DNA of 45,855 nucleotides, from the NCBI GenBank assembly GCA_009379925.1, contig WHSU01000025.1:1-45855 (forward strand). Direction: 5' to 3'. This document shows positions 17,576 to 26,238 of this stretch, in pieces (the first letter of the stretch is position 1; every line of letters starts with the position of its first letter). Source of the stretch: Dehalococcoidia bacterium (GTDB lineage Bacteria; Chloroflexota; Dehalococcoidia; UBA2979). Made by a program: the position numbers and the translations under genes. The notes below the pieces were generated by a model. It was not told where the DNA came from and searched no databases. It saw only the letters and a program-made list of their open reading frames with translations.

Positions 17576-18676
17576 CTAGGCGCGCCCCGCGACGCGGTAC
17601 CCCAGGCGGTCCAGGGTGCCCTCGAGCGCCTGCAGGCCCTGCTGGACATCGTCCTCCCGCACCCAGCCCAGGTGGCCGAAGCGGAAGATCTTGCCGCGAA
17701 GCTCGCCCTGACCGCCTGCGAAGACGGTGCCGAACTCCTCGCGCGCCACCTTCGTCAGCTGGCCGCCGTCGATGCCCTCCGGGACCTTCACCGCGGTGAC
17801 GGTGTCGGACTCCACGCCCTCCGAGGCGAACAGTTCGAGGCCAAGCGAGCGGATGCCGTCACGGGTCATGCGCGCCATACGCTTGTGGCGCGCGTGGATC
17901 GAGTCGAGGCCCTCCGCGAGCATCAGGCCGAGTGCGTGGTCGAGCTGGAAGTAGAGCGAGACCGCTGGCGTCCACGGCGTCTGGCCGCTCTCCAGGGCCG
18001 CCTTCGCGCGCTGCAGGTCGAAGTAGAAGCGCGGCTGCTGGTTCTGGCGCTGCCGCTCCCATGCCCGCTCGTTCACAGAGACGAAGGCGAGGCCGGGCGC
18101 GACCATCCAGCCCTTCTGCGAACCGGAGACCACGACATCCAGGTCCCATTCGTCGACGGGGCATGGGATGGAGGACAGGGAGGAGATCGCGTCCACGATC
18201 AGCAGGCAATCGTGGCTGTGTGCAATGCGGGCGATCTCAGGGAGGTCGACGTTCGTGACGCCCGTGGAGGTCTCGTTGTGTGTGACGAACACCGTCTTGA
18301 TGCTCGGGTCCGCCCTGAGCGCCTCATCGATGCGGGCCGGGTCCGCCGCGCTCCCGAAGTCGAAGGCGAGTTCCGTGACCCTGGCGCCGTAGACGTTGCC
18401 CAGGTCCACGAAGCGCTTACCGAAGACCCCGACCGTCACAATCAGCACCGGGTCGCCCGCGGAGACGTGGTTGACCAAGGCCGATTCCATGCCGCCGCTG
18501 CCGGAGGTCGTCAGGGTGAGGACGTCGTTCTGCGTCTGGAAGACGGTCTTCACGCCCTCCGTGGTCCGCTTGATGAGCGCCGCGAACTCTGGTCCGCGGT
18601 GATTGATCATCTCAGCAGCCCCGGCCTGTGCCACCTCCGCGGGTACGGGGGTAGGACCGGGAATACGCAAATTCAC
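17576..18676 (-). CDS. Class V aminotransferase (serine-pyruvate/alanine-glyoxylate type)
   Basis: A 366-residue PLP enzyme of the AGXT/SGAT group. It begins MNLRIPGPTPVP and shows the substrate region MINHRGPEFAAL, the phosphate loop TTSGSGGMESAL, and the aspartate in LIVDAISSLSS. The PLP lysine is in VVSGSQKGWMVAPGLAF. Members transfer amino groups between serine or alanine and glyoxylate or pyruvate. In several lineages lacking SerC, a protein of this type works with SerA as phosphoserine aminotransferase. The 33-bp gap to serA makes such a role plausible, but it is inference. Confidence 0.88.
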   Translation of the reverse strand: MNLRIPGPTPVPAEVAQAGAAEMINHRGPEFAALIKRTTEGVKTVFQTQNDVLTLTTSGSGGMESALVNHVSAGDPVLIVTVGVFGKRFVDLGNVYGARVTELAFDFGSAADPARIDEALRADPSIKTVFVTHNETSTGVTNVDLPEIARIAHSHDCLLIVDAISSLSSIPCPVDEWDLDVVVSGSQKGWMVAPGLAFVSVNERAWERQRQNQQPRFYFDLQRAKAALESGQTPWTPAVSLYFQLDHALGLMLAEGLDSIHARHKRMARMTRDGIRSLGLELFASEGVESDTVTAVKVPEGIDGGQLTKVAREEFGTVFAGGQGELRGKIFRFGHLGWVREDDVQQGLQALEGTLDRLGYRVAGRA

Positions 18677-18801
18677 TTAGGACTCCTCTGGAGGATCTCG
18701 GTCGGTCGCCGGGGCCTCATCGTCTCGATTGAGGCGCTAACGATCAACGCAAACCGGCGTCTCCCAGCGTAGCGCGGCGCGGCTCTGTCGGCGGGGTTCC
18801 G

Positions 18802-20088
18802 TCAGGCTGCGAGGTCGCCCAGGTCGAAGACTTCGCGGCTCCACCCGACAGCCTCCAGGTAGCGTGCCGGAAGCGTCGCGTCCTCGATGGCCAGGGCCGT
18901 CGCGTGGGCACTGGCTTCGTCCCACTCGCCGCGGCCGTAGGACTCCGCCAGCGACAGCAGCTGTCCCAGCGGCCCCTCCCGCGCGACCAGGGCGCGGGTC
19001 ACGTCGTCGGGGAGGGGCAGCGTGCCCACAGCCTCCTCCATGGGGACGCCGAGGATGGCGTCGAGCATGGAGAACATGCCGCCCAGGAAGCGCTCGAAGG
19101 AGGGGACGCGGTGCGCCTCGGGGAGGCGGATCCCCTCGCAGAAGCGGGCGCGCACCGCCGAGTCGATCGCCAGTTGCTGTGGCCGATCGGCGCCCAGCCC
19201 TGCGAGCACGATCAGCGCCGCCACGCGCCGCACCTCGTTGGCCCCTAGCAGCACGAGCGCTTCGCGCAACGAGCTGATGCGGCGGGCCTGCGCCGCCGCG
19301 GCGGAGTTGGCCTGCCGGATCAGCTTGTGGGTGAGCGACAGGTCGGTCTTGATCAGCGACTCCAGGTCGCGCAGGTCCAGCTCGGGCCGTCCCACCGCTT
19401 CCAGCAGTTGCATGTAGTGAGGCTTGAAGCCGGGCACCGCCCGCCGTTCGAGCAGGGTGGGACGGCTGAGGAAGAACCCCTGGAACGAGTCGAAGCCGAG
19501 GGCGCGCATCGCCCCCAGTTCCTCGTGCGTCTCCACCTTCTCCGCGACCAGCTCGATGCCGGGGAGCGCAGCACGGACGCCCCGCACCAGGGAGGGCAGC
19601 ATGTCCGGCGGCGTGTCACGCACGTCCAGCTTCACCACGTCCAGCACGCCCGCGAACTTCTTCGCGCGGTCCAGCGAGGCGACGTCGTCGAGCGAGACCC
19701 GGTATCCCGCCGTTCGGAGCCGAGCGCAGGCCTCCAGGACTTCACGAGCGGCGGGCACCTCCTCCAGCACCTCGACCGCGACATCCTGGGGCGGCAGCAA
19801 CTCGGCGTAGCCACCCAGGATCACGTCGCGTGTACAGTTGACGTAGGCCAGCTTGCCGGCGGTGAGCACCTGGAGGCCCTGTGCCAGGAGGCCCTCGACC
19901 AGCAGACGCGCCGTGGCGCGGGTGCCGTCGCTGCCATCGAAGGCCGTCTGGCCGGCCGGGCGCGACAGCAGTTCGTAGGCGCGGACGTTGAGGTCGCGGT
20001 CGTAGATCGGTTGCCGGGCGACAAACACGGGCACGCCGGCGGCGGGCGAGGACGCCCGTCTCAGCTCCGTGACCTTACGAGTCGCCAC
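18802..20088 (-). CDS. EAL-HDOD domain signalling protein
   Basis: A 428-residue cytoplasmic protein of the YuxH-like type. The N-terminal half is a degenerate EAL domain: VARQPIYDRDLNVRAYELLSR replaces the EALLR motif, and later LDDVAS, VVKLDVRD, VAEKVET and FQGFFLSRP follow the EAL fold order. The acidic catalytic set is incomplete, so phosphodiesterase activity is doubtful. The C-terminal half is HDOD: LIKTDLSLTHKLIRQANSAAAA, ISSLREALVLLG and MFSMLDAILGVPM. Proteins of this type scaffold signalling or regulate competence and motility. It is upstream of the aminotransferase on the same strand with a 125-bp gap, and divergent from selA. Confidence 0.88.
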   Translation of the reverse strand: MATRKVTELRRASSPAAGVPVFVARQPIYDRDLNVRAYELLSRPAGQTAFDGSDGTRATARLLVEGLLAQGLQVLTAGKLAYVNCTRDVILGGYAELLPPQDVAVEVLEEVPAAREVLEACARLRTAGYRVSLDDVASLDRAKKFAGVLDVVKLDVRDTPPDMLPSLVRGVRAALPGIELVAEKVETHEELGAMRALGFDSFQGFFLSRPTLLERRAVPGFKPHYMQLLEAVGRPELDLRDLESLIKTDLSLTHKLIRQANSAAAAQARRISSLREALVLLGANEVRRVAALIVLAGLGADRPQQLAIDSAVRARFCEGIRLPEAHRVPSFERFLGGMFSMLDAILGVPMEEAVGTLPLPDDVTRALVAREGPLGQLLSLAESYGRGEWDEASAHATALAIEDATLPARYLEAVGWSREVFDLGDLAA

Positions 20089-20262
20089 AACCGGCTCCCC
20101 ACACGCTGTATGCCAACGCCTTCACTATCGCCTGATTGGACTCGCTGCGTAGCGCCACCGATGCCCCAGAAAGCCGCTGGAAGGCCCACAACTGGCGCAG
20201 AGCCACCTAGAATCGCAGCCTGTCAGCGGATCGTCAGTGCAGGCGAAAGCGCGGAGACGCCG

Positions 20263-21654
20263 GTGAACAGCCCGTATCGTGACCTCCCCTCGGTCGACCG
20301 CCTGCTCGCGGACGAACGCGTCGCGCCGCTGCGCGAGCGGCATGGACACGAAGCCGTGGTCCAGCTGGCGCGCGAGATCCTGGAGGAATACCGGGCGAGC
20401 ATCGAGCAGTCCGGGAGCGCTCCACCTGTGGCGGTCGTGGACGTGTTGCTGACGCGCGCCGAGCAGCTGCGCCCCTCCCTGCGACGGGTGGTGAACGCAA
20501 CCGGCGTCATCATCCACACGAACCTGGGCCGCGCGCCCCTCTCGCGCGCCACGATCGAGGCGATGCAACGGGTGAGCGTCTCCTACTCTAACCTGGAGTT
20601 CGACCTGGAGGGCGGGCGGCGTGGCTCCCGCTTCTCGCACCTCGAGTCGCTCTTATGTCGCATCACGGGCGCCGAGGCGGGCATCGCCGTCAACAACAAC
20701 GCCTCCGCACTGCTGCTCGCGCTCGGCGCCCTGTGCGCCGGGCGCGAGGTGATCATTTCGCGTGGACAGCTGGTGGAGATCGGCGGCGGCTTCCGCATCC
20801 CGGACGTGCTGCGCCAGTCGGGCGCCACACTGGTGGAAGTGGGTACGACCAACCGCACCTACACACGCGACTACGCCGCGGCCATGACCGACCAGACGGC
20901 CGCCATCCTCCGTGTGCACGCCTCGAACTTCCGAGTCATTGGCTTTACCGAACAGCCGTCCCTGTCCGAGTTGGCGGCGCTCGCCCGGGCACGGGGTGCG
21001 CTGCTCCTGGACGACCTCGGCAGCGGCGCATTACTCGACGCCGCACGCTTCGGCCTGCACGGCGAACCGATCGTGCAGGACTCCGTCCGCGCCGGCGCGG
21101 ACATCGTGCTCTTCTCCGGCGACAAGCTCCTCGGCGGCCCCCAGGCCGGCATCGCCGCGGGGCGGCGCGGGCCGATCGAGGAGATGCGCCGGCATCCGCT
21201 CTCGCGGGCGCTGCGCATGGACAAGGCTTCGATCGCCGGGCTCGCCGCCACCCTCGAGCACTACGCCCGTGGGGAAGCGGAGACCGAGGTACCCGTCTGG
21301 CGCATGATCGCGGAGACCGGCGAGGCCATCGGGCGCCGCGCGCGGCGCTGGTCGCGAGCGTGTGGCGCCTTCGGCCTGGCGTCCGAGGCGCGCTCTACGG
21401 TGGGGGGCGGGTCGCTCCCCGGTGAGGAGCTGGACAGCGTCGTCTGCTCGGTGGACCCGCCCGGCGGTGACGCCGACGCCTTTGCCGCCTCCTTGCGCGC
21501 CGCGAACCCGCCGATCGTCGCCCGCATTCAGGATGGCCGCGTGCTGCTCGATCCTCGTACCGTAGATCCGCGCGAGGACATGCACGTGGAGGCCACCCTT
21601 CGAGCCCTCTGCGGCGCGGGCGCAGCCGGCACAGGGCTCGCCGGCGGGGAGTAG
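20263..21654 (+). CDS. selA: L-seryl-tRNA(Sec) selenium transferase
   Basis: SelA is a decameric PLP enzyme that converts Ser-tRNA(Sec) to Sec-tRNA(Sec) with selenophosphate. The 463-residue protein has the N-terminal domain (YRDLPSVDRLLADERV), RVVNATGVIIHTNLGRAPLS near residue 80, and NNNASALLLALGALC. LLDDLGSGAL and the PLP lysine in FSGDKLLGGPQAG follow. Length and order match the family. The GTG at 20263 is 6 nt after GGAG (20253-20256). It ends with TAG directly before mutS2, in the same frame. No selB, selD or tRNA-Sec is in the window, so the rest of the selenocysteine pathway must be elsewhere if it is active. Confidence 0.93.
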   Translation: MNSPYRDLPSVDRLLADERVAPLRERHGHEAVVQLAREILEEYRASIEQSGSAPPVAVVDVLLTRAEQLRPSLRRVVNATGVIIHTNLGRAPLSRATIEAMQRVSVSYSNLEFDLEGGRRGSRFSHLESLLCRITGAEAGIAVNNNASALLLALGALCAGREVIISRGQLVEIGGGFRIPDVLRQSGATLVEVGTTNRTYTRDYAAAMTDQTAAILRVHASNFRVIGFTEQPSLSELAALARARGALLLDDLGSGALLDAARFGLHGEPIVQDSVRAGADIVLFSGDKLLGGPQAGIAAGRRGPIEEMRRHPLSRALRMDKASIAGLAATLEHYARGEAETEVPVWRMIAETGEAIGRRARRWSRACGAFGLASEARSTVGGGSLPGEELDSVVCSVDPPGGDADAFAASLRAANPPIVARIQDGRVLLDPRTVDPREDMHVEATLRALCGAGAAGTGLAGGE

Positions 21655-21657
21655 ACG

Positions 21658-24060
21658 CTGGACGCACGTACGCTGGAAGTACTCGAGTACCCGGCCGTCA
21701 TCGAGCGACTGGCGCGCCGCACGTCCTTCTCGGCCGGCCGGGAGGCCGCGCTCGCGCTGTTGCCCGTGACGGACCGCGATATCGTGGTCCGCCGTCAGCG
21801 CGAGACCGGCGAGGCGGTGCGCCTCGAACGGCTGGGCATCGATGTGCCGTTGGGCGGCGCGCACGATGTGCGAGAGCGGGCGCGCGCGGCCGCGCGCGGC
21901 ATGGTGCTGCCGGCGAACGACCTGCTGGACATCGCGAGTACGGCGCACGCCGCCGGCCGCGTGGCGCGTGTGCTCGCGCGGGTGACCGGCAACGCCCCTC
22001 TGCTGGCGGTCATCGGCGCCGGCATCGCCGACCTCGGGCCGCTGCGCCAGCTCATCGAGGGCGCCCTCGACGACCGGGGCGAGGTGCGGGACGACGCGAG
22101 CCCGGAGTTGCGACAGATCCGCCGGGAGGTGACCGAGGCGCACGACCGGCTGCAGCAGCGCATGCAGACGCTACTCGGATCACCGGCCATCCGCGGCGCC
22201 CTGCAGGAATCCATCATCACCCAGCGCGACGGCCGCTACGTCTTCCCGGTCAAGGCGGAGTCCCGGAGCGCCGTCCGAGGTGTCGTGCATGACACGTCGG
22301 CGTCCGGCGCGACCGTCTACGTGGAGCCGCTTCCCGTGGTCGAACTCGGAAACCGCTGGCGCGAGTTGCGTGTGCAGGAGCGCCACGAGGTGGAGCGCAT
22401 CCTGCGCGAGATCTCGGAGGCGGTGGGACAGGCGGCCGAGGATGTGGTCGACGCCATCGACCGGCTCGCGCGCGTGGACGTGGCGCTCGCGAAGGCGCGG
22501 CTGGCGGCCGAGCTCGACGCGCGCGATCTCGCGGAGGGGGCGGCGGAGGGCCGCTGGCTGCTGGAGACCCCCGCGCAGCTGCGGCTCGTCGAGGCGCGCC
22601 ACCCGCTGCTCGAGGGCGACGTGGTGCCGATCTCGCTGCACGTGGGCGGTGAGGACCGCGCGCTGCTGATCACGGGTCCGAACACCGGTGGCAAGACCGT
22701 GGCCCTGAAGACGGCCGGGCTGCTTTGCCTGATGGCCCTTGCCGGTCTGCCCGTCCCGGCCCGCGAGGGCACCCGGATCCCGGTCTACGACGCGGTCTTC
22801 GCGGACATCGGTGACGAGCAGTCCATCGAACAGTCCCTCTCGACCTTTTCCGGCCACATGACGGCGATCATCGACATCATCGAGCGCGCCGGCGCCGGAT
22901 CGCTCGTGCTCCTGGATGAGCTGGGCGCGGGCACCGACCCCACGGAGGGCGCAGCCCTGGGCGTCGCCCTAGTCGACCGGCTCGTGGAGGCCGGCGCCTC
23001 CCTGATCGCAACGACGCACCACAGCGAGTTGAAGCTATACGCCCACCGCACACCGGCGGTGACGAACGCGTCGGTCGAGTTCGACCTCGAGACGCTGTCA
23101 CCGACGTACCGGCTCACGATCGGTCTGCCGGGCCAGTCCAACGCGCTCGCCATCGCCTCCAACCTCGGGATGCCGGCCGGCGTTATCGACGCCGCCCGCG
23201 AGGGGCTGTCGAGCGAGCAGCGCGACATGGAGGGACTGCTGGCCGACCTGCGCTCGCAACTGGCCGCCGCCGAGGAGCGAGCACAACGCGCGGCCATCGA
23301 CGCCGCGCATGCCGAGACACTGCGTGCGGACCTGGAACGGCGGCTGGACGAACTGGCCGCCGAGACGACCCGCATGCGCGACGAGGCCCGCGCGCGTGTC
23401 CGTACCGAGCTGCGCGACGTCGAGCGGTATCTGGAGAAGACCCGACGCGAAGTGGAGGCGGCGCGCCTGGATCAGGCCCGTGCCGACCTCCAGCGCGCGC
23501 GCACCGCCGCGAAGGTGCTGGAGCCGGAGCCTCCCACGCCGGAGGAGCGGGCCTGGGAGCCGTCCCGGCGCTCCGCGCCGGCGGCGCTGGTCGATGAGCC
23601 GGTCGCCGCCGGAAGCGTGGTGTGGCTGCGCGGCATTTCGATGCCCGGCGAGGTACTGAGCGACATCGACGACCACGGCGAGTTCGACGTGCAACTCGGC
23701 GCCCTCCACACGCGTGTGCGCCTGGAGCAGGTCGAGCGCACCGGCTCACGCGAAGAGCTTCCCGCCGCGGGCGGCTCGGGGCAGCATCTGCCCGCCCCGC
23801 CTCCCCTCGCGCCCGAGGAGATCGAGGTCCGCGGGCGGCGGCTGGACGAGGCGCTCCCGGAGATCGAGGACTTCCTGGACCGGGCGGCGCGCAGCGGGCG
23901 TGCCCGCGTGCGTCTGATCCACGGCAAGGGCACCGGCACCCTGCGGCGCGCCGTGCGCGAGCTGCTGGCACGGCACCCCCTGGTGACCTCGTACGAGGCG
24001 GGCGTGCCGCAGGAGGGCGGGGACGGTGTGACGGTCGTCTACCTGGCGAGCGTCCGTTAG
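21658..24060 (+). CDS. mutS2: Endonuclease MutS2 with an apparent CTG start
   Basis: MutS2 is an ATPase with a nuclease domain that acts on branched DNA and, in some bacteria, on collided ribosomes. The 800-residue protein starts LDARTLEVLEYPAVIERLA, the expected family N-terminus. The frame between the selA TAG (21652-21654) and this point offers only ACG or CTG, and CTG at 21658 is 6 nt after GGGGAG (21646-21651). A TTG at 21760 would cut 34 conserved residues. Further marks are the clamp and coiled-coil region, Walker A GPNTGGKTVALKT, DIGDEQSIEQSLSTFSGHM, Walker B LVLLDELGAGTDP, a long coiled coil, and a C-terminal Smr domain with LIHGKGTGTLRRAV. Confidence 0.92.
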   Translation: MDARTLEVLEYPAVIERLARRTSFSAGREAALALLPVTDRDIVVRRQRETGEAVRLERLGIDVPLGGAHDVRERARAAARGMVLPANDLLDIASTAHAAGRVARVLARVTGNAPLLAVIGAGIADLGPLRQLIEGALDDRGEVRDDASPELRQIRREVTEAHDRLQQRMQTLLGSPAIRGALQESIITQRDGRYVFPVKAESRSAVRGVVHDTSASGATVYVEPLPVVELGNRWRELRVQERHEVERILREISEAVGQAAEDVVDAIDRLARVDVALAKARLAAELDARDLAEGAAEGRWLLETPAQLRLVEARHPLLEGDVVPISLHVGGEDRALLITGPNTGGKTVALKTAGLLCLMALAGLPVPAREGTRIPVYDAVFADIGDEQSIEQSLSTFSGHMTAIIDIIERAGAGSLVLLDELGAGTDPTEGAALGVALVDRLVEAGASLIATTHHSELKLYAHRTPAVTNASVEFDLETLSPTYRLTIGLPGQSNALAIASNLGMPAGVIDAAREGLSSEQRDMEGLLADLRSQLAAAEERAQRAAIDAAHAETLRADLERRLDELAAETTRMRDEARARVRTELRDVERYLEKTRREVEAARLDQARADLQRARTAAKVLEPEPPTPEERAWEPSRRSAPAALVDEPVAAGSVVWLRGISMPGEVLSDIDDHGEFDVQLGALHTRVRLEQVERTGSREELPAAGGSGQHLPAPPPLAPEEIEVRGRRLDEALPEIEDFLDRAARSGRARVRLIHGKGTGTLRRAVRELLARHPLVTSYEAGVPQEGGDGVTVVYLASVR

Positions 24061-24106
24061 ATTGCGCGTCGGTCGCACATAGGCGGCCGGGCCGTACGCT
24101 TCGCTC

Positions 24107-24868
24107 GTGGACGCCCCGCTCGCGGATGCCCTCGTCGTCGCCATGCTGGTGCTCGTCGCGACCCTGAGCCAGGGTAGCATCGGGTTCGGCTTCGCGATGG
24201 TCTTCACGCCGCTGGCGACGCTCGCGATCGGTCCGCGCGACGCCGTCGCGACCTCGATCGTCGTGGGTACCGTGGTGTCCGTCGCGCTGTACGGCGAGTC
24301 GCAGCCGCGCGCGCCGCTGCGCTCCGTCGCGCCGATGGCGGCCGCCGGCATCCTCGCGACGCCCCTGGGACTGCTGCTGCTGACGAGGTCGGACGAATCA
24401 CTGCTGCGAGTGCTCGTGGGCGGCGGGGTGCTGCTCGGGGCGGCGGTGAACCTCTGGACGCGCAGCCACCACCATGCGCCACGCGACGACCGCCCGCGTC
24501 TACAGGTGGCGGCGGGCGTGGTGGCCGGCATACTTCGAGGCGCCACAAGCATGGGCGGCCCACCAGCCGTGCTGTACCAGCACTGGGTGGGCGGAGGAGC
24601 CGCGCGCATCCGCTCCCGGATGTTCGCGTTCTTCCTGCTCTACGGGACGCCGGGCGTGCCTCTGGCCGCGCTCGCCGGTGTGATCACACCTCGTGTGCTG
24701 GGGTTGTCCGCGGCGGGCCTGATCACGGTGGCCCTCGGCATGTTCGCCGCGCACTGGGTCCGGCCCAGGTTGCCCGAGCCCTGGTTCAGCCCGCTCTCGA
24801 TGCTCCTGCTCGCCGCGACCAGCGCGGTCGCCGTCGCAGCCGCGATGCCGGCGCTGCTCTCCGGGTAA
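24107..24868 (+). CDS. TauE/SafE family membrane exporter
   Basis: A 253-residue integral membrane protein with about seven to eight hydrophobic helices. It has the TauE/SafE (DUF81) layout of two half-repeats. The first begins LVATLSQGSIGFGFAMVFTPLATLAIGP, and the second has the RGATSMGGPPAVLYQHWVGG segment, which is typical of the second repeat. Family members are thought to export sulfite, sulfoacetate or related organic anions, but the substrate here is unknown. The start is GTG at 24107, 46 bp after mutS2, with only a weak ribosome binding site. Confidence 0.85.
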   Translation: MDAPLADALVVAMLVLVATLSQGSIGFGFAMVFTPLATLAIGPRDAVATSIVVGTVVSVALYGESQPRAPLRSVAPMAAAGILATPLGLLLLTRSDESLLRVLVGGGVLLGAAVNLWTRSHHHAPRDDRPRLQVAAGVVAGILRGATSMGGPPAVLYQHWVGGGAARIRSRMFAFFLLYGTPGVPLAALAGVITPRVLGLSAAGLITVALGMFAAHWVRPRLPEPWFSPLSMLLLAATSAVAVAAAMPALLSG

Positions 24869-24881
24869 GGGAAGCCCGGCG

Positions 24882-25523
24882 CTACCGGCGCGGCATGAGG
24901 CGCGGGGCCGCGATGTCGCTCACGGTCGACGCCTCGTCCAGGTGGCAGATGTCGTTGAACTGCCGGATCACCGGCGACGCCTCGTGGGTGTCGATCACGG
25001 TGATGGCGCAGTTCGAGACGCGGACGCTGGGCAAGGCCTCCACCGGCAGTCCGAGCACGTGCGCGCTCACCTGGCCGATGGTGCCGCCGTGGCTCACGCA
25101 GACCGCCAGGTCGTCCCGGTGGCGGGCCGCCAGTTCATCGAACTGGGCCGCGATGCGTCTTCGCGCCGCCTCGGTGCCCTCTTCGCCCGGCACCTTCCCG
25201 GTACCCCAGTCGCCGGGCCCCAGCGACCAGCGGTCCTGGATCTCGTCCCACACCATGCCCTCCGCCTCGCCGAAGCCCTGCTCCCGCAGGCCCTCGAGCG
25301 CAACGATCTCGAGCGCATGGTGCGACGCGATGGCCCGCGCGGTGTCGTGCGCGCGAGAGAGCGTGCTGCTGTAGATGGCGGACAGCGGTTCCGAGGCAAG
25401 GCGGTGGCCGACGGCGGCGGCCTCGGCCCGGCCACGTTCGGTCAGGGCGAAGTCCATCCACCCCTGCACGAACCGGCCGGCATTGCCCTCTGACTGGCCG
25501 TGGCGCACGAAGACCAGCGTCAC
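24882..25523 (-). CDS. Histidine phosphatase family protein (phosphoglycerate mutase-like)
   Basis: A 213-residue phosphatase. The phosphohistidine motif is VFVRHGQSEGNAGRFVQGW near the start, and the second active-site histidine is in VCVSHGGTIGQVSAHVLGLP. SAIYSSTLSRAHDTARAI contains the conserved arginine, and LREQGFGEAEGM supplies the acidic residue. Substrates in this family range from phosphoglycerate to alpha-ribazole phosphate and cannot be told apart here. The frame is open further upstream, but the GTG at 25523 overlaps the stop of the Nudix gene (GTGA, 25520-25523) and puts the RHG motif at the usual place. Confidence 0.88.
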   Translation of the reverse strand: MTLVFVRHGQSEGNAGRFVQGWMDFALTERGRAEAAAVGHRLASEPLSAIYSSTLSRAHDTARAIASHHALEIVALEGLREQGFGEAEGMVWDEIQDRWSLGPGDWGTGKVPGEEGTEAARRRIAAQFDELAARHRDDLAVCVSHGGTIGQVSAHVLGLPVEALPSVRVSNCAITVIDTHEASPVIRQFNDICHLDEASTVSDIAAPRLMPRR

Positions 25524-26131
25524 GGCGACTCCCGCGTCCACGCAGTAAGCGCCGGGTCGAGGCGCCCGAGGAAGCTGGTTACGATGCGCGCCGTCGCTCC
25601 CCAGATCAGGTGCTCGCCGTGGCGATAGGCCGGCGTCGCCGCCATGCGGCCCTGCTGGTCGACCACCTTCCACGCCCGTGCTTGCTCGGACAGCAGATGG
25701 AACAGCGGCACGGTCAGCAGCGCGTGCACCTCGCGAGGCGCGGTCGCGGCCGGCTCCACGCCTGGTAAGACCGCACCGACGAAGGGGGTGATGCGGTAGT
25801 TGGAGACGAACGCCTCGTCGTCGTCCAACGCGCCCAGCACCTCGATGGCCTCTGGCGGGATGCCGATCTCCTCGTGCGTCTCACGAAGCGCAGTGTGCAG
25901 CAACGACGTGTCCCCCGGGTCGCGAGCGCCTCCGGGAAGGCTGATCTCGCCCTTGTGGTGCGCGACGAGATGCGTGCGGACCTGGAAGAAGACGTGCTCG
26001 ACGCCGCCGGACTCGTGCAACAGCAGCACGACCGCCGAGGGCCGGCGGCCTGCGAGAGGGCTCTCGAGGGCACTCGACCCGTCGAACGCGCGACGTACAC
26101 GCTCGCGCAGGTCGACAGGCGTCGTCATCAT
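25520..26131 (-). CDS. Nudix hydrolase, CoA pyrophosphatase type
   Basis: A 203-residue Nudix protein of the NudL/CoAse group, which cleaves CoA and its thioesters to phosphopantetheine and 3',5'-ADP. The group-specific block LVAHHKGEISLPGGARDP leads into the Nudix box, whose core reads SLLHTALRETHEEIGI, with E residues placed for metal binding. The phrase GEISLPGG with D-x-SL-x-TALRE is typical of CoA pyrophosphatases. It starts 31 bp from the tRNA 3' end and overlaps the downstream phosphatase by 4 bp. Confidence 0.88.
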   Translation of the reverse strand: MMTTPVDLRERVRRAFDGSSALESPLAGRRPSAVVLLLHESGGVEHVFFQVRTHLVAHHKGEISLPGGARDPGDTSLLHTALRETHEEIGIPPEAIEVLGALDDDEAFVSNYRITPFVGAVLPGVEPAATAPREVHALLTVPLFHLLSEQARAWKVVDQQGRMAATPAYRHGEHLIWGATARIVTSFLGRLDPALTAWTRESP

Positions 26132-26161
26132 CGCGTCCCCATCTACGGCTGGGATTCGGCG

Positions 26162-26238
26162 TGGTGGGCCCGCCAGGATTCGAACCTGGGACCGATCGGT
26201 TATGAGCCGACTGCTCTAGGCCGCTGAGCTACGGGCCC
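26162..26238 (-). tRNA. tRNA with CAT anticodon (Ile2 or elongator Met)
   Basis: A 77-nt cloverleaf with encoded CCA. The 5' arm GGGCCCG (26238-26232) pairs with CGGGCCC (26172-26166). The D-stem is GCTC/GAGC, the anticodon stem GTCGG/CCGAT encloses loop CTCATAA with anticodon CAT, the variable loop has 5 nt, and the T-arm is CCAGG-TTCGAAT-CCTGG. It is not an initiator tRNA, since position 1-72 is a normal G-C pair. C4-G69 and C5-G68 are features that in E. coli mark the lysidine-modified Ile2 tRNA, but elongator Met cannot be excluded. The first 10 nt are also the end of the integrase gene. Confidence 0.92.

Noticed and set aside
16364..18772. Very long open frame antisense to serA and the aminotransferase
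   Set aside because: It is a GC-rich shadow with Arg/His/Asp-rich composition and no motif, while the opposite strand codes for clear enzymes.
19327..20262. N-terminal extension of SelA
   Set aside because: The extension is antisense to the EAL/HDOD gene; the GTG at 20263 with GGAG at proper spacing gives the normal SelA length.
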